A stretch of DNA of 64,000 nt from Agarilytica sp045430345. GTDB taxonomy: Bacteria > Pseudomonadota > Gammaproteobacteria > Pseudomonadales > Cellvibrionaceae. The translations under genes and the position numbers were made by a program. This document shows, piece by piece, positions 17,714 through 27,240 of the stretch; the stretch's first letter is position 1; each line of letters opens with the position of its first letter. The stretch lies in NCBI GenBank assembly GCA_045430345.1, contig JAILXT010000007.1:261312-325311 (forward strand), written 5' to 3'. A model generated the notes under the pieces. That model did no database searches. It had not been told where the DNA came from and saw only the letters and a program-made list of their open reading frames with translations.

Positions 17714-18220
17714 ATGCTTAACAATGACACCTTACGACGAATTCGATATACCTTCGATTTTAACGATACTAAAATGATCGGGATGTTTCGTTTAGGCGGC
17801 TTGCAAGTTACCCGTGAGCAGCTCAGTAACTGGCTAAAAAAAGACGATGATCCAGCGTTTGTCGAATGCGATGACCCGAGTTTTTCCGTCTTTTTAAATG
17901 GTTTGATTATCCAGAATCGTGGCGCGAGGGAAGAACATCCTCCTGAGCCCGATAAAAAGCTTACCAATAACATGGTATTGATGAAGCTTAAGATTGCACT
18001 TGATCTTAAGTCTGAAGATGTTTTGGCAATCCTACAGTTAGCCGAGTTCCGCATCAGTAAGCACGAACTCAGCGCTTTTTTTCGTAAACCGGGTCATAAG
18101 CATCATCGTGAATGTCTAGACCAGTTCCTGCGTAATTTTTTAACCGGAATGAAGTTGAAGTATCGTGATAAGAAAAGCGTTGCTAAGCCTTTTGATTGGA
18201 GCGACCGGACGAAGAAATAA
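17714..18220 (+). CDS. DUF1456 (YehS-like) protein
   Basis: 168 residues forming a tandem duplication. The first half contains NDTLRRIRYTFDFNDTKMI, the second NNMVLMKLKIALDLKSEDVL, each followed by a similar helix (VTREQLSNWLKK; ISKHELSAFFRKPGH). This is the DUF1456 layout of YehS-like proteins, cytoplasmic and of unknown role. GGGG about 13 bases upstream may serve as ribosome-binding site. The reading is clear; function is not known. Confidence 0.9.
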   Translation: MLNNDTLRRIRYTFDFNDTKMIGMFRLGGLQVTREQLSNWLKKDDDPAFVECDDPSFSVFLNGLIIQNRGAREEHPPEPDKKLTNNMVLMKLKIALDLKSEDVLAILQLAEFRISKHELSAFFRKPGHKHHRECLDQFLRNFLTGMKLKYRDKKSVAKPFDWSDRTKK

Positions 18221-18860
18221 CGTTTAAGGTTGTACTTCTTATTATCTTTTTTTTGCGATTTCCGATTCCCCCTTCATGCGGTTCTTACTTATAGTAACCG
18301 AACTTATCCAGTGCATGCCTTCTGTATCAGCCCTTCCAGGAAGCAATAGTTAACACAAGCATTTTGGCCTTACCTAGTTATTCGTAATTAGAAGTCTCAA
18401 TATGTGACGTGTTTATTAAACAAACAAACTATTCGTTTTTTATTCATTCTAAAACGAAATAACGTGAATTTGTCACGTCTTTCATTTTTGTTTTTCGCTA
18501 GTATCGTTTCGTTGGTCATTGTTTAAGCAGTGCAAGACTATAACGTCCACCGGTTATTTCAATGTCCTTCCTGTATCTGAACTATTCTTTAACTTACAAA
18601 TTAAACAATTGTTGAATTCAGTTTTTTATTTTCACGTCAAATAGAATTATTGCGCGCCATTTTCGGCGAGTGGTTTTTTATCGTGACTTTAGGCAAGTGT
18701 GTCATTTCGATAACGCTAACGAGTTTGGTGAATTAATAGTCGAACATGTGATGGATCTCACAAAGTTTGTGGCGCAAAAAAGTGAATTTCGACCGAAGCT
18801 TAAGCGTAGGTAATTAAAAACACTTACTTATTGATGTATTGAATATAAGGGGGGGCGAGA
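18221..18860 (+). other. AT-rich control region in front of the polyketide synthase
   Basis: 640 bp without a gene I can support. The sequence is visibly AT-richer than its surroundings, with T-runs around 18248-18256 and 18624-18630. It contains a perfect CRP-type site at 18747-18762 and partial GTGAC/GTCAC half-sites around 18395-18480 (TATGTGACGTG; TTTGTCACGTC). GGGGGGG at 18849-18855 provides a strong ribosome-binding site for the synthase. The size and site content suggest complex regulation of a single downstream gene. Confidence 0.6.
18747..18762 (+). promoter_or_regulatory. CRP/Vfr-type binding site upstream of the polyketide synthase
   Basis: TGTGATGGATCTCACA matches the consensus TGTGA-N6-TCACA at all ten specified positions. 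Its centre is 106 bp before the start codon. This predicts cAMP-CRP (or Vfr) control of the synthase; the promoter itself was not identified. Confidence 0.6.
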
Positions 18861-21800
18861 ATGTCTGTAAACAGAGGAGATGTTGCAATCGTAGGCTTGA
18901 GTGTACGGTTGCCTGAAGCTAAGGATCATTGGGCGTTATGGCAGTTGTTAGAATCGTCTGGTTATGGTGTCGGGGAAATCCCTCGTGAGCGCTGGGATGT
19001 GGAAAAATATTTTTCCGATCACCGAGAGCCAAACAAGTACTATTGCAAGTGGGGCGGTTTCCTTTCAGACATAAATCAATTCGACCCTCGATTATTTAAA
19101 ATTTCTCCTAAAGAAGCCGCGAGTATGGATCCTCAGCAACGTCTGGTGCTGATGAACGTATGGAATTTATTGGAGGATGCGGGAAAGACAATCGACGGCA
19201 TGCCGCGTAATACCGGCGTGTATTTTGCGGTGAATTCTCACGACTATGCGGTTTTTGATAATGCGGCATTTACGGACCATAAAATTTCAGCAAGAAACTC
19301 TGATCATTATCAGGTTGCCAATCGTGTTTCATATCATTTTAACTTCAAGGGGCCTAGCGTAGCGCTTGATAATGCCTGCGCCGGTTCGGGTACGGCCTTA
19401 CATATGGCGTGCCAGGGGCTTAGATCTGGGGATTGTGACGCAGCTGTTGTGGGAGGCGTGAACTTAATTCTTCACCCCAGTCGTATGCTTCACTTCTGTT
19501 CTTTAGAATTTGTTGCGCCTAATTCCGATATATTACCGTTTGATGAACGAGCTTCTGGCACATTGTTCTCAGAGGGTGTTTGTTCGGTTTTACTCAAACC
19601 CCTTTCTGAAGCAGAAGCTCAGGGAGATCATATTTATGGTGTTATTGCGGGCAGCGCGATTAATTCGGGCGGGCACGTCAAAGGTTTTACTGTGCCAAAC
19701 CCGAAGCAGCAATCGTCTGTAATTGCAACGGCGATACAACGATCGGGGGTTGATGCTCGGGATATTGGGTATGTTGAAGCCCATGGCACAGGAACGCCTG
19801 TAGGTGACCCTATAGAGGTACTTGGCTTAACGCGAGCGTTCGAGTCGAATACGGTTAATACTGAAAAACAATACTGTGCTTTGGGAACCGTTAAATCGAA
19901 TATAGGCCACTGTGAACCCGCGGCTGCGTTGGCGGGTTTGGCTAAAGTGTTATTGCAAATAAAACATAGAAAAATAGCGCCGCTTGTAAATATAGATAAC
20001 ATAAATTCGAGGCTGAAGCTGGAGTCGAGCCCGTTTAAACTGCCTACCTCTGTTGAAGAATGGCCCGAGTATAATGACTCGAGAATAGCGGGATTAAGTT
20101 CATTTGGGGCCGGGGGAAGCAACGCACACGTAATAATTAAGCAGCACGGTTGTGACTCCGCAAAAGAGGTAAGGTCATGTTCTGCTTCTCAGCAACCATT
20201 GTTAATTCCTATATCTGCTACAACACCCCTGCAGCTTAACTATCACTTTTCTCGGTTGAGAGAGGTGATAATTGAAGAGAAAGAATCGATTTCCTTACTG
20301 GATATTGCGCATACTTTTGGAGTGGGGCGAGAATCTTTAGCTTATAGAGTATGGGTGTACGCGGAATCGGTTGATCATTTGATATCGGTTTTGAGTGAGT
20401 ATTTAGCGGATCGAGAAACGCCCTATATTGCGGAAGATGGTCCTGATAAAGCGTATGAAAAGCTTTTATCTGGATTAGATGATGGATTAAAAACGGCTGC
20501 TTCCCGATGGATTCTTACAGGAGAAAAAAGCAAGCGAATGCTTGACTATTATTCCGAGGGAAAAGTTGTCGCGCTACCTGGAGCGCCATTCAAGGAATTA
20601 AAAGAGTACGGTTTAGAAAATTATCTAAATTTTGAGAAAAAAACGGTCGAGCACGACCATTTTGTATGTAAGGAGGTTATTGAATCTGATTCCATTCTAT
20701 TCACGCATCATGTCGTGCAACAGAGAGAGGTTTTACCCGGAGTCGCGTTACTGTGTTTTTCACGGCGTCACTTAAAGGCGAAGTTCCCCTCTAGAGTGTG
20801 GCGTTTTTCGGTTGTTTGGGAGCAACCTGTGGAATCCTCGTATGAGGATAGCCATTTAGATTTTTCGTATGAATGGATTGGTGGAAAATACCAAATTTCG
20901 GTAACCGATCAATTATCTTCTGTTCGGGTGGCAAAGCTTGTTGCGGTACATGAAAATAACGAGATATCAAAAAATAGTCAAAAGTTATCAATTGCAGGAA
21001 GTGAAGCATTATCTACTTCGGAAGAGCTCTATTCTAAGTTTTCTCGTATGGGTATCGATTATGGGGCTGAATTTCGTTTGATTTCTGATGTGGCATATTC
21101 AGGGTCTACGGTTGTTGGCGAATACTATACCCAAAAGAAACGGTTACGTGACATATCAATCTTTGACGAGGTCGCGAGGATTGATTCAGCTGCACAAGCG
21201 TACCTTCCTTTATTAGATGAGACAAAGTATTCGCGCGCGTTAATACCCACCAGAATCGATTCGGCTGTTTTATTGCCTGATTTTTCTCATTTCGATCGTG
21301 TTGTTGTGTTGGTTGCGCCTGGTGCGGGTCGAGATCTTGTCTGTACGGTGGAGTTGATGTTTGAAGGGCGGCTTGTTGGATCCTTATCGGGGCTTGTATT
21401 ACATTATGTCGAATTAAATGTCGCAAGAAATAGCCGATTGATGAGTCTTGTGTCGAGGCCCGTAAATAAGGCGCCTATTTTTGAGCCCAAACAAAAAGTT
21501 GTGTGGGCGAGTAACAATATCCAACAACGGGGCAGCGAAAATTGGATAGGTTGGTTGGCGTCTTCCTTACTTCATGAAATGGAAAACTTTGAACCGGGAA
21601 CATCGATTCGGATTAATGCGATAAATGATTATTCTGCATTTGATCGGGCTTCGTTACCTGAGGCCCTAATTCACGATGCTATGACCTTGCGGCGGTTCTA
21701 TGAAGGGTTTATGCAAAATGGGTTTACTGCGAATGTCGATATTCATATTTATCCGATTGGCGTCGGTAGCGATGTAAATAGCTTGGTTGTGCCAGCACAT

Positions 21801-24308
21801 CAAGGGTTATTTAAATCAATACAGAGAGAGTTATCTCATATCCCAATTAATATATTCGCACATGAGGCTGTTGGGAATCTTAACGATAGTCTTAACATGC
21901 TGCGCGAAAATATTATCTTCGATGTTGTTGAAAAAACACAACAAAATTTGGAGCTATCTGTAGAGCCATTCGTTGACGCTTTTGAGTCCATGAGATGTTC
22001 TGATGGGGATGTTGCCGTAATTGCGGGTGGCGCAGGAAAATTAGGCCAGTTTTCGTGTGAGTTTTTACTGTCGGTCGGTATTTCAAAAGTTTATCTTTTA
22101 GGGCGTAGCCTTCCTTCATCCACTCTTATTCAATTTCTTGATAAATTGAATATTTCTGGCGATCGAGTCGAATTTATTCAGGTTGATTTACTTGATAATA
22201 ACGCTTTGCTGTCTAGCATGTCTAAGGTGTCTGATCGACACGGAAAAATTCGATTGGCTATTCATAGTGCGGGCACCATCCTAGATGGTGGTTTTTTGTC
22301 GACAGATGAGAACGCATATAAAACGGTGATTCGTTCTAAGTACGAGACATTGCTTAATTTCTATCGCGTTTTACAGCAGTATCAGTGTGATCAGTTGGTC
22401 GCATATTCATCTGTTGCGCCACTTATCGGGAGTTCGGGGCAGTCGAACTATTGTGTTGCAAATGCATTGGTCGATGGTTTTTGTCGGTCTTATGCTGATT
22501 CGGAAAATGGTATGTCGATTAAGTCTATCGCATGGCCACTTTGGAAAGAGGGTGGGATGGGGAGCTCTCTATTTGTTAAGAAACGCGTAAATAAACAATA
22601 TGGCATTGACCCATTACCGACGCTGCTAGGTAAAAAGGTGTTGAACGCGATTCTGGCTAGGAATACGTCGAGTATGTCAGTCGTCTACGGTATTCCTGAT
22701 GTGTTGAATGAGAAATTAGGGGGAAGCCTCCATTTTGAAGGATTGGCGCCTGACGTTGACGAGGACGCAGATCAAAAAAATCAGGATGCAGCTTCTTTAA
22801 TTCGCCCTGAAAGTGTTGCATTACTGATAAAACTGAGCGTCGCTTCAGTTTTGGAGTTGGAGGTTGATGAGATTGGGCAGGATGATTCATTCGATGATCT
22901 GGGTTTCGATTCAATTTCACTTATCGATTTGTCTGTAGATCTCGGCAATAAGATCGGAGGGAAGATCCCGGATGGCTGGGAGGTTGAAGAGTGGACGATC
23001 GGCGAGTTTATCGATAAGTACTGCGAATATGCGGTGGAAAAAGGCCTTACTGAAAAGCGTTTAAGCGATAGCGGTGAAGATGAAGCTGAACATCCTGACC
23101 AGTCTGGTACCGGCGTCGTGGCGACCCCGCGCATGGGAATGTACGAGGCGGGTAATGTATCAATGCCTTATCATTATCATCACGTGTCTGATGAACTTCC
23201 GCTACTACTTATCTTTCCTGGCATCATGATGCGATCTGGTAGTTGGGCGTTTCTATACGAAGACGAAAATATATTTTCTAGATGTAATATTCTCATGTTT
23301 GAGCATGAAGGTCAGTTTAACGCGAATAAGTTGGATCACCCTGAAGATGAGTTTGATTTGTCGGCGAATTGCACGCATATTAGAAAAATATTTGAACTTC
23401 TTGGTTTAGCGGGTAAGAAGCACCACGTTATGGGAATTTCGAGCGGGTGTGTTCTTCAGACGGCGTATATCAACATGTATGCGGACGACGTATTGAGCTC
23501 TTTGATGTTTGCGCCGTTGTTTATTACTGGACGTCGTATTCAGTTAAACGTTGAATCGATCGCAAACTTGGGTGATGTCATTGACGACGATATGCTCGAA
23601 AAATTTCTTAATATGTTCTATTTTGATTATTTCTCTGATCAGTTTTTGGATAACCGGGAAAAGACCGTGTCGTTTATGCGCAGTAATGTACAAAAACTTT
23701 CACAAGAACATAAAACCATGGCGCGGTCTTTGTCATGTCTAATGAAAACGTATAGTAAGTTTGGGTCTGAGTTTGATACTTGGGCAAAGGCATATTCCAA
23801 TGCCAATGTCGACACGCGGATGGTGATTTGCAGTGAAGATCGCCTTGTTACACCAGAGCACTTAGTGACCTGTGCCGGTAAAATCGGCGCGGAAACTCAT
23901 GTAGTCGAAGGCGTAGGGCATGTGCTATTCCTGGAGAGAGAAGAACATTTTAAAGAGATCGTAATTAATTGGTTAACTGGTGCGTACGATAATAATAAAC
24001 GGAAATATAGCGCTGAACGTACTTTGGTTAATTTACCCTGCACGATTGAAGTTAATGGCGAAGAGGTTTCCGCTTCAACCCATATTCGTGATATTTCTGG
24101 TAATGCATCGGGCTTCGCCTTATACGTTGTGAGGCAATGGGACGAGGAAGTGGTAGCGCCGATTACCGTAAGACTAAATGTATTCGGCGATAAATCTTAT
24201 CTATGTGAAATTCGGTGGACACAGAAAGATTTAACGGGCACATTTTTTGGGCTGAAGGTGTTAGAAGTGGTTGATGAGGTCGCTTTGCCCGATTCTTTGG
24301 TGGGGTAA
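18861..24308 (+). CDS. Single-module AT-less polyketide synthase with C-terminal hydrolase and PilZ-like domain
   Basis: 1815 residues. Residues 1-430 are a ketosynthase with an intact triad: Cys173 (DNACAGSGT), His308 (EAHGTGTPVGDP), His350 (VKSNIGH). No acyltransferase GHSxG follows, only linker (430-600), so malonyl loading must come in trans. A dehydratase follows with His617 (HHVVQQREVLPG, Gln where Gly is usual) and Asp775/Gln779. The ketoreductase has GGAGKLG at 1056-1062 and Ser1184, Tyr1197 and Asn1201. The carrier domain has its phosphopantetheine Ser1351 in LGFDSISL. An alpha/beta hydrolase has Ser1527 (GISSG), Asp1660 and His1687, probably releasing the product. Residues about 1711-1815 resemble PilZ (IRDISGNASG, CEIRWTQ, FFGLKV) with degenerate c-di-GMP motifs. 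It stands alone behind a long control region. Its product cannot be read from the sequence. Confidence 0.88.
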   Translation: MSVNRGDVAIVGLSVRLPEAKDHWALWQLLESSGYGVGEIPRERWDVEKYFSDHREPNKYYCKWGGFLSDINQFDPRLFKISPKEAASMDPQQRLVLMNVWNLLEDAGKTIDGMPRNTGVYFAVNSHDYAVFDNAAFTDHKISARNSDHYQVANRVSYHFNFKGPSVALDNACAGSGTALHMACQGLRSGDCDAAVVGGVNLILHPSRMLHFCSLEFVAPNSDILPFDERASGTLFSEGVCSVLLKPLSEAEAQGDHIYGVIAGSAINSGGHVKGFTVPNPKQQSSVIATAIQRSGVDARDIGYVEAHGTGTPVGDPIEVLGLTRAFESNTVNTEKQYCALGTVKSNIGHCEPAAALAGLAKVLLQIKHRKIAPLVNIDNINSRLKLESSPFKLPTSVEEWPEYNDSRIAGLSSFGAGGSNAHVIIKQHGCDSAKEVRSCSASQQPLLIPISATTPLQLNYHFSRLREVIIEEKESISLLDIAHTFGVGRESLAYRVWVYAESVDHLISVLSEYLADRETPYIAEDGPDKAYEKLLSGLDDGLKTAASRWILTGEKSKRMLDYYSEGKVVALPGAPFKELKEYGLENYLNFEKKTVEHDHFVCKEVIESDSILFTHHVVQQREVLPGVALLCFSRRHLKAKFPSRVWRFSVVWEQPVESSYEDSHLDFSYEWIGGKYQISVTDQLSSVRVAKLVAVHENNEISKNSQKLSIAGSEALSTSEELYSKFSRMGIDYGAEFRLISDVAYSGSTVVGEYYTQKKRLRDISIFDEVARIDSAAQAYLPLLDETKYSRALIPTRIDSAVLLPDFSHFDRVVVLVAPGAGRDLVCTVELMFEGRLVGSLSGLVLHYVELNVARNSRLMSLVSRPVNKAPIFEPKQKVVWASNNIQQRGSENWIGWLASSLLHEMENFEPGTSIRINAINDYSAFDRASLPEALIHDAMTLRRFYEGFMQNGFTANVDIHIYPIGVGSDVNSLVVPAHQGLFKSIQRELSHIPINIFAHEAVGNLNDSLNMLRENIIFDVVEKTQQNLELSVEPFVDAFESMRCSDGDVAVIAGGAGKLGQFSCEFLLSVGISKVYLLGRSLPSSTLIQFLDKLNISGDRVEFIQVDLLDNNALLSSMSKVSDRHGKIRLAIHSAGTILDGGFLSTDENAYKTVIRSKYETLLNFYRVLQQYQCDQLVAYSSVAPLIGSSGQSNYCVANALVDGFCRSYADSENGMSIKSIAWPLWKEGGMGSSLFVKKRVNKQYGIDPLPTLLGKKVLNAILARNTSSMSVVYGIPDVLNEKLGGSLHFEGLAPDVDEDADQKNQDAASLIRPESVALLIKLSVASVLELEVDEIGQDDSFDDLGFDSISLIDLSVDLGNKIGGKIPDGWEVEEWTIGEFIDKYCEYAVEKGLTEKRLSDSGEDEAEHPDQSGTGVVATPRMGMYEAGNVSMPYHYHHVSDELPLLLIFPGIMMRSGSWAFLYEDENIFSRCNILMFEHEGQFNANKLDHPEDEFDLSANCTHIRKIFELLGLAGKKHHVMGISSGCVLQTAYINMYADDVLSSLMFAPLFITGRRIQLNVESIANLGDVIDDDMLEKFLNMFYFDYFSDQFLDNREKTVSFMRSNVQKLSQEHKTMARSLSCLMKTYSKFGSEFDTWAKAYSNANVDTRMVICSEDRLVTPEHLVTCAGKIGAETHVVEGVGHVLFLEREEHFKEIVINWLTGAYDNNKRKYSAERTLVNLPCTIEVNGEEVSASTHIRDISGNASGFALYVVRQWDEEVVAPITVRLNVFGDKSYLCEIRWTQKDLTGTFFGLKVLEVVDEVALPDSLVG

Positions 24309-24341
24309 ATATTGCGCTGTTAAATTATTATCAGAAGATAT

Positions 24342-24797
24342 TTAATTGTCGTTTTTTATAATCGCATAAGTGCCTTCGAATTTAACCGCGGTTTTTCCAT
24401 TACATTGTACTTCAGCATGAAGGGTGATCTTTGATCGCCCTTTTTCTTCGTAGCGAGCAAAAAAATTATTGAGCGTTTCTTCGTTGGGACTCTCACAAAT
24501 GCTGATGATCTCACCGTCCACAGGCGCATGATAGCTAATGTTTGATTGTGCAACGACTTGATTACAGCTGATGCCTTTTTCAAGGGTCTTGAGGTAAACC
24601 ATACCCCAGCAATTCATAACGCAGACGGTGTATAAACTCCCGCCGAATGCGGTTTGTTTATCATTGATGTTGGGTTGTAGTGGTGCGGTTAATGAGAGTG
24701 AATTTCCATCGTAGTCACCAACATCAATGCCCATGTATTGTGTGGCGGGCACGTGGGCTTGCAAGAATTCGGTGAGTTTATGACTGATATTTTCCAT
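24342..24797 (-). CDS. YiiD C-terminal-type hotdog thioesterase
   Basis: 151 residues. The pattern PLQPNINDKQTAFGGSLYTVCVM is that of the YiiD_C (thioesterase putative) family: a hotdog fold with Asn and Gly-Gly-Ser at the active site on the long helix. VVAQSNISYHAPVDGEI and TLHAEVQCNGKTAVKFEGTY form the sheet. Family members are presumed acyl-CoA or acyl-carrier-protein thioesterases. It converges on the polyketide synthase with 33 bp between stops, so it could act on the same acyl pool, but convergent orientation gives no operon support. Confidence 0.8.
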   Translation of the reverse strand: MENISHKLTEFLQAHVPATQYMGIDVGDYDGNSLSLTAPLQPNINDKQTAFGGSLYTVCVMNCWGMVYLKTLEKGISCNQVVAQSNISYHAPVDGEIISICESPNEETLNNFFARYEEKGRSKITLHAEVQCNGKTAVKFEGTYAIIKNDN

Positions 24798-24829
24798 AAA
24801 TAAACGAAGGCAAAGAAAAAGGGTGGATT

Positions 24830-24854
24830 AAAAAAGGCGCGTTAGACGCGCCTT
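24830..24854 (-). terminator. Intrinsic terminator of the propionate operon
   Basis: On the minus strand AGGCGCG pairs with CGCGCCT (24847-24853 with 24835-24841) around a 5-nt loop, and a run of six T follows. It lies about 60 bp after the mutase stop, ending the four-gene operon before the thioesterase gene. Confidence 0.85.
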
Positions 24855-24916
24855 CTTGATTCTGTTGGATCATATTTTAGCATAGCTAATATGATGTACG
24901 ACTGACATCAAACACC

Positions 24917-27082
24917 TTAGCTAGTGGCTTTATTGATCTCGTCGAGTACGTGGCGCGCGGAAATAGGAATTTTTGTTCCTGGGCCAAATATCCCTTTCAC
25001 GCCAGCTTCATAGAGATAGTCGTAATCCTGTTTAGGGATTACACCACCGGCAACTACGATAATTTCACTTGCGCCTTCAGCCTTAAGGGCATTGATTAAA
25101 TCAGGTACAAGGGTTTTGTGGCCTGCGGCTTGTGAGGATACACCGACAACATGTACGTCATTTTCGATAGCTTGCTTCGCCACTTCTTCCGGTGTTGAGA
25201 ACATCGGTGAAAGGTCGATATCGAAGCCGACGTCAGCGAAGGCTGTCGCGATAACTTTTGCTCCGCGATCGTGGCCGTCCTGCCCCATTTTACACACCAG
25301 CATACGAGGGCGGCGTCCGTGATCTGCTTGGAAGCGCTCGATATCAGATTTGATACCTTGCCAGTTGTCGTCACTCTCGTACGGTGCACCGTAAACACCT
25401 GAAATAGTGCGGGCTTGAGCATTGTAACGGCCGAACTCAACTTCCATCGCGTCAGAGATTTCACCGACACTTGCGCGTAGGCGCGCGGCTTTGACTGCGA
25501 GGTCTAGCAAGTTCCCTTCGCCGCTCTTAGCCGATTCGGTAATCGCGGATAGAGCGCCTTTAACGGCGTCCTCATCACGAGAGGCTTTAATACTTTCCAA
25601 TCGCGCGATCTGTGATGTACGAACGGCAACGTTATCCACTTCGAGGATATCAAGGTCGTCTTCTTTCTCAAGGATATGCTTATTTACGCCGACAATAACG
25701 TCTTCGCCACGGTCGATACGCGCTTGTTTTTTCGCAGCAGATTCTTCAATGCGAAGCTTAGGCAGACCTGCATCGATCGCTTTCGCCATACCGCCTTTTT
25801 CTTCGATTTCTTCAATCAGTTCCCAGGCTTTATCGGCAATCTCTTGAGTGAGGCTTTCCATCATGTAGGAACCGCCCCAAGGATCGACAACGTTGGTGAT
25901 GCCGGTTTCTTCTTGAATAATAATTTGCGTGTTACGGGCGATACGCGCAGAGAATTCAGTCGGTAGTGCAACCGCTTCATCTAGTGCGTTAGTGTGCAAT
26001 GACTGAGTGCCACCGAATACGGCCGCCATGGCTTCGATGGTTGTTCGTACGACGTTGTTGTATGGGTCTTGCTCTGTCAGGGACCAGCCAGATGTTTGCG
26101 AGTGAGTACGCAGCATTTGTGACTTAGGATTCTTAGGATTGAATTCCTTCATGATACGAGACCACAACAAACGTCCGGCGCGGAGTTTGGCGATTTCCAT
26201 ATAGAAGTTCATGCCAATGCCCCAGAAGAACGACAAGCGTGGTGCGAATGCATCTACATCTAAGCCTGCTTTTAATGCGGTACGCACGTACTCACGGCCA
26301 TCTGAAAGGGTATAAGCAAGCTCTAAGGCTGCGTCAGCACCCGCTTCTTGAATGTGATAGCCAGAGATAGAAATGGAGTTGAACTTGGGCATCTCACCAG
26401 AGGTGTAGGCAATGATGTCGCCAATGATTTTCATTGAAGGCTCTGGTGGGTAAATATAGGTATTACGCACCATAAACTCTTTAAGAATATCGTTCTGAAT
26501 TGTGCCGGACAATTTATCCTGAGAAACGCCTTGTTCTTCAGCGGCCACGATATAGTTGGCCAAGATGGGCAATACTGCCCCGTTCATTGTCATCGAGACA
26601 GAAACTTTGTCGAGGGGGATACCATCGAACAAAATTTTCATGTCTTCGACGCTGTCGATTGCAACACCGGCTTTACCCACGTCACCCGTTACACGAGGAT
26701 GGTCTGAGTCGTAACCCCGGTGAGTCGCCAAGTCGAATGCTACGGAAACGCCCTGAGCACCAGCGGCCAAATTTTTACGGTAGAAGGCGTTAGATTCTTC
26801 TGCCGTCGAGAAGCCTGCGTATTGGCGAATCGTCCAAGGACGACCGGCATACATGGTCGATTGTGGGCCACGGACAAAGGGTTCAAAGCCAGGAAGCGTG
26901 TCTGCAAAATCGAGGTTTTCGGTATCCGCTTTTGTGTATAGCGCTTTTACGTCGATACCCTCAGGGGTATTCCAGGTTAAATCTTCGGCGGTTTTACCTT
27001 TCATCTGTTTCTCAACTAGCGTGTGCCAGTCTTCGAGATCTGGGATAGTAGGTTTGTAGCTTTCGTCAGACATAAATCTCAC
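24917..27082 (-). CDS. Methylmalonyl-CoA mutase, single-chain form
   Basis: 721 residues. This adenosylcobalamin enzyme rearranges (R)-methylmalonyl-CoA to succinyl-CoA. The N-terminal TIM barrel has TMYAGRPWTIRQYAGFSTAEESN, and the middle has the family stretch RTHSQTSGWSLTEQDPYNN. The C-terminal B12 domain shows KMGQDGHDRGAKVIATAFAD (the DxHxxG base that coordinates cobalt) followed by GVSSQAAGHKTLVPDL. Length matches the catalytic subunit of homodimeric enzymes (ScpA/MCM); no small mutB-like subunit is next to it. It is the last gene of the propionyl-CoA cassette. The protective GTPase MeaB is not in the window. Confidence 0.97.
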   Translation of the reverse strand: MRFMSDESYKPTIPDLEDWHTLVEKQMKGKTAEDLTWNTPEGIDVKALYTKADTENLDFADTLPGFEPFVRGPQSTMYAGRPWTIRQYAGFSTAEESNAFYRKNLAAGAQGVSVAFDLATHRGYDSDHPRVTGDVGKAGVAIDSVEDMKILFDGIPLDKVSVSMTMNGAVLPILANYIVAAEEQGVSQDKLSGTIQNDILKEFMVRNTYIYPPEPSMKIIGDIIAYTSGEMPKFNSISISGYHIQEAGADAALELAYTLSDGREYVRTALKAGLDVDAFAPRLSFFWGIGMNFYMEIAKLRAGRLLWSRIMKEFNPKNPKSQMLRTHSQTSGWSLTEQDPYNNVVRTTIEAMAAVFGGTQSLHTNALDEAVALPTEFSARIARNTQIIIQEETGITNVVDPWGGSYMMESLTQEIADKAWELIEEIEEKGGMAKAIDAGLPKLRIEESAAKKQARIDRGEDVIVGVNKHILEKEDDLDILEVDNVAVRTSQIARLESIKASRDEDAVKGALSAITESAKSGEGNLLDLAVKAARLRASVGEISDAMEVEFGRYNAQARTISGVYGAPYESDDNWQGIKSDIERFQADHGRRPRMLVCKMGQDGHDRGAKVIATAFADVGFDIDLSPMFSTPEEVAKQAIENDVHVVGVSSQAAGHKTLVPDLINALKAEGASEIIVVAGGVIPKQDYDYLYEAGVKGIFGPGTKIPISARHVLDEINKATS

Positions 27083-27188
27083 TCTCTGATTTATTGGACT
27101 CAGTAATCGATACTAGGCCCTGGATGAATCGTTAATTCTGCGCTTGGAGTGCGCCGGGGTTAACGTCCTTCGTAAATGGTAAATAGCA

Positions 27189-27223
27189 AATCGCCCCAAA
27201 AAATAAAATTTTATGGGGCGATT
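27189..27223 (-). terminator. Hairpin between epimerase and mutase genes
   Basis: Perfect 10-bp arms at 27189-27198 and 27214-27223 (AATCGCCCCA / TGGGGCGATT) with an AT-only 15-nt loop, directly downstream of the epimerase stop. On the minus strand no long T-run follows the stem, so it may attenuate transcription or stabilise mRNA rather than fully terminate. Confidence 0.5.
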
Positions 27224-27240
27224 GGGGTTTTGAGGCTTTA

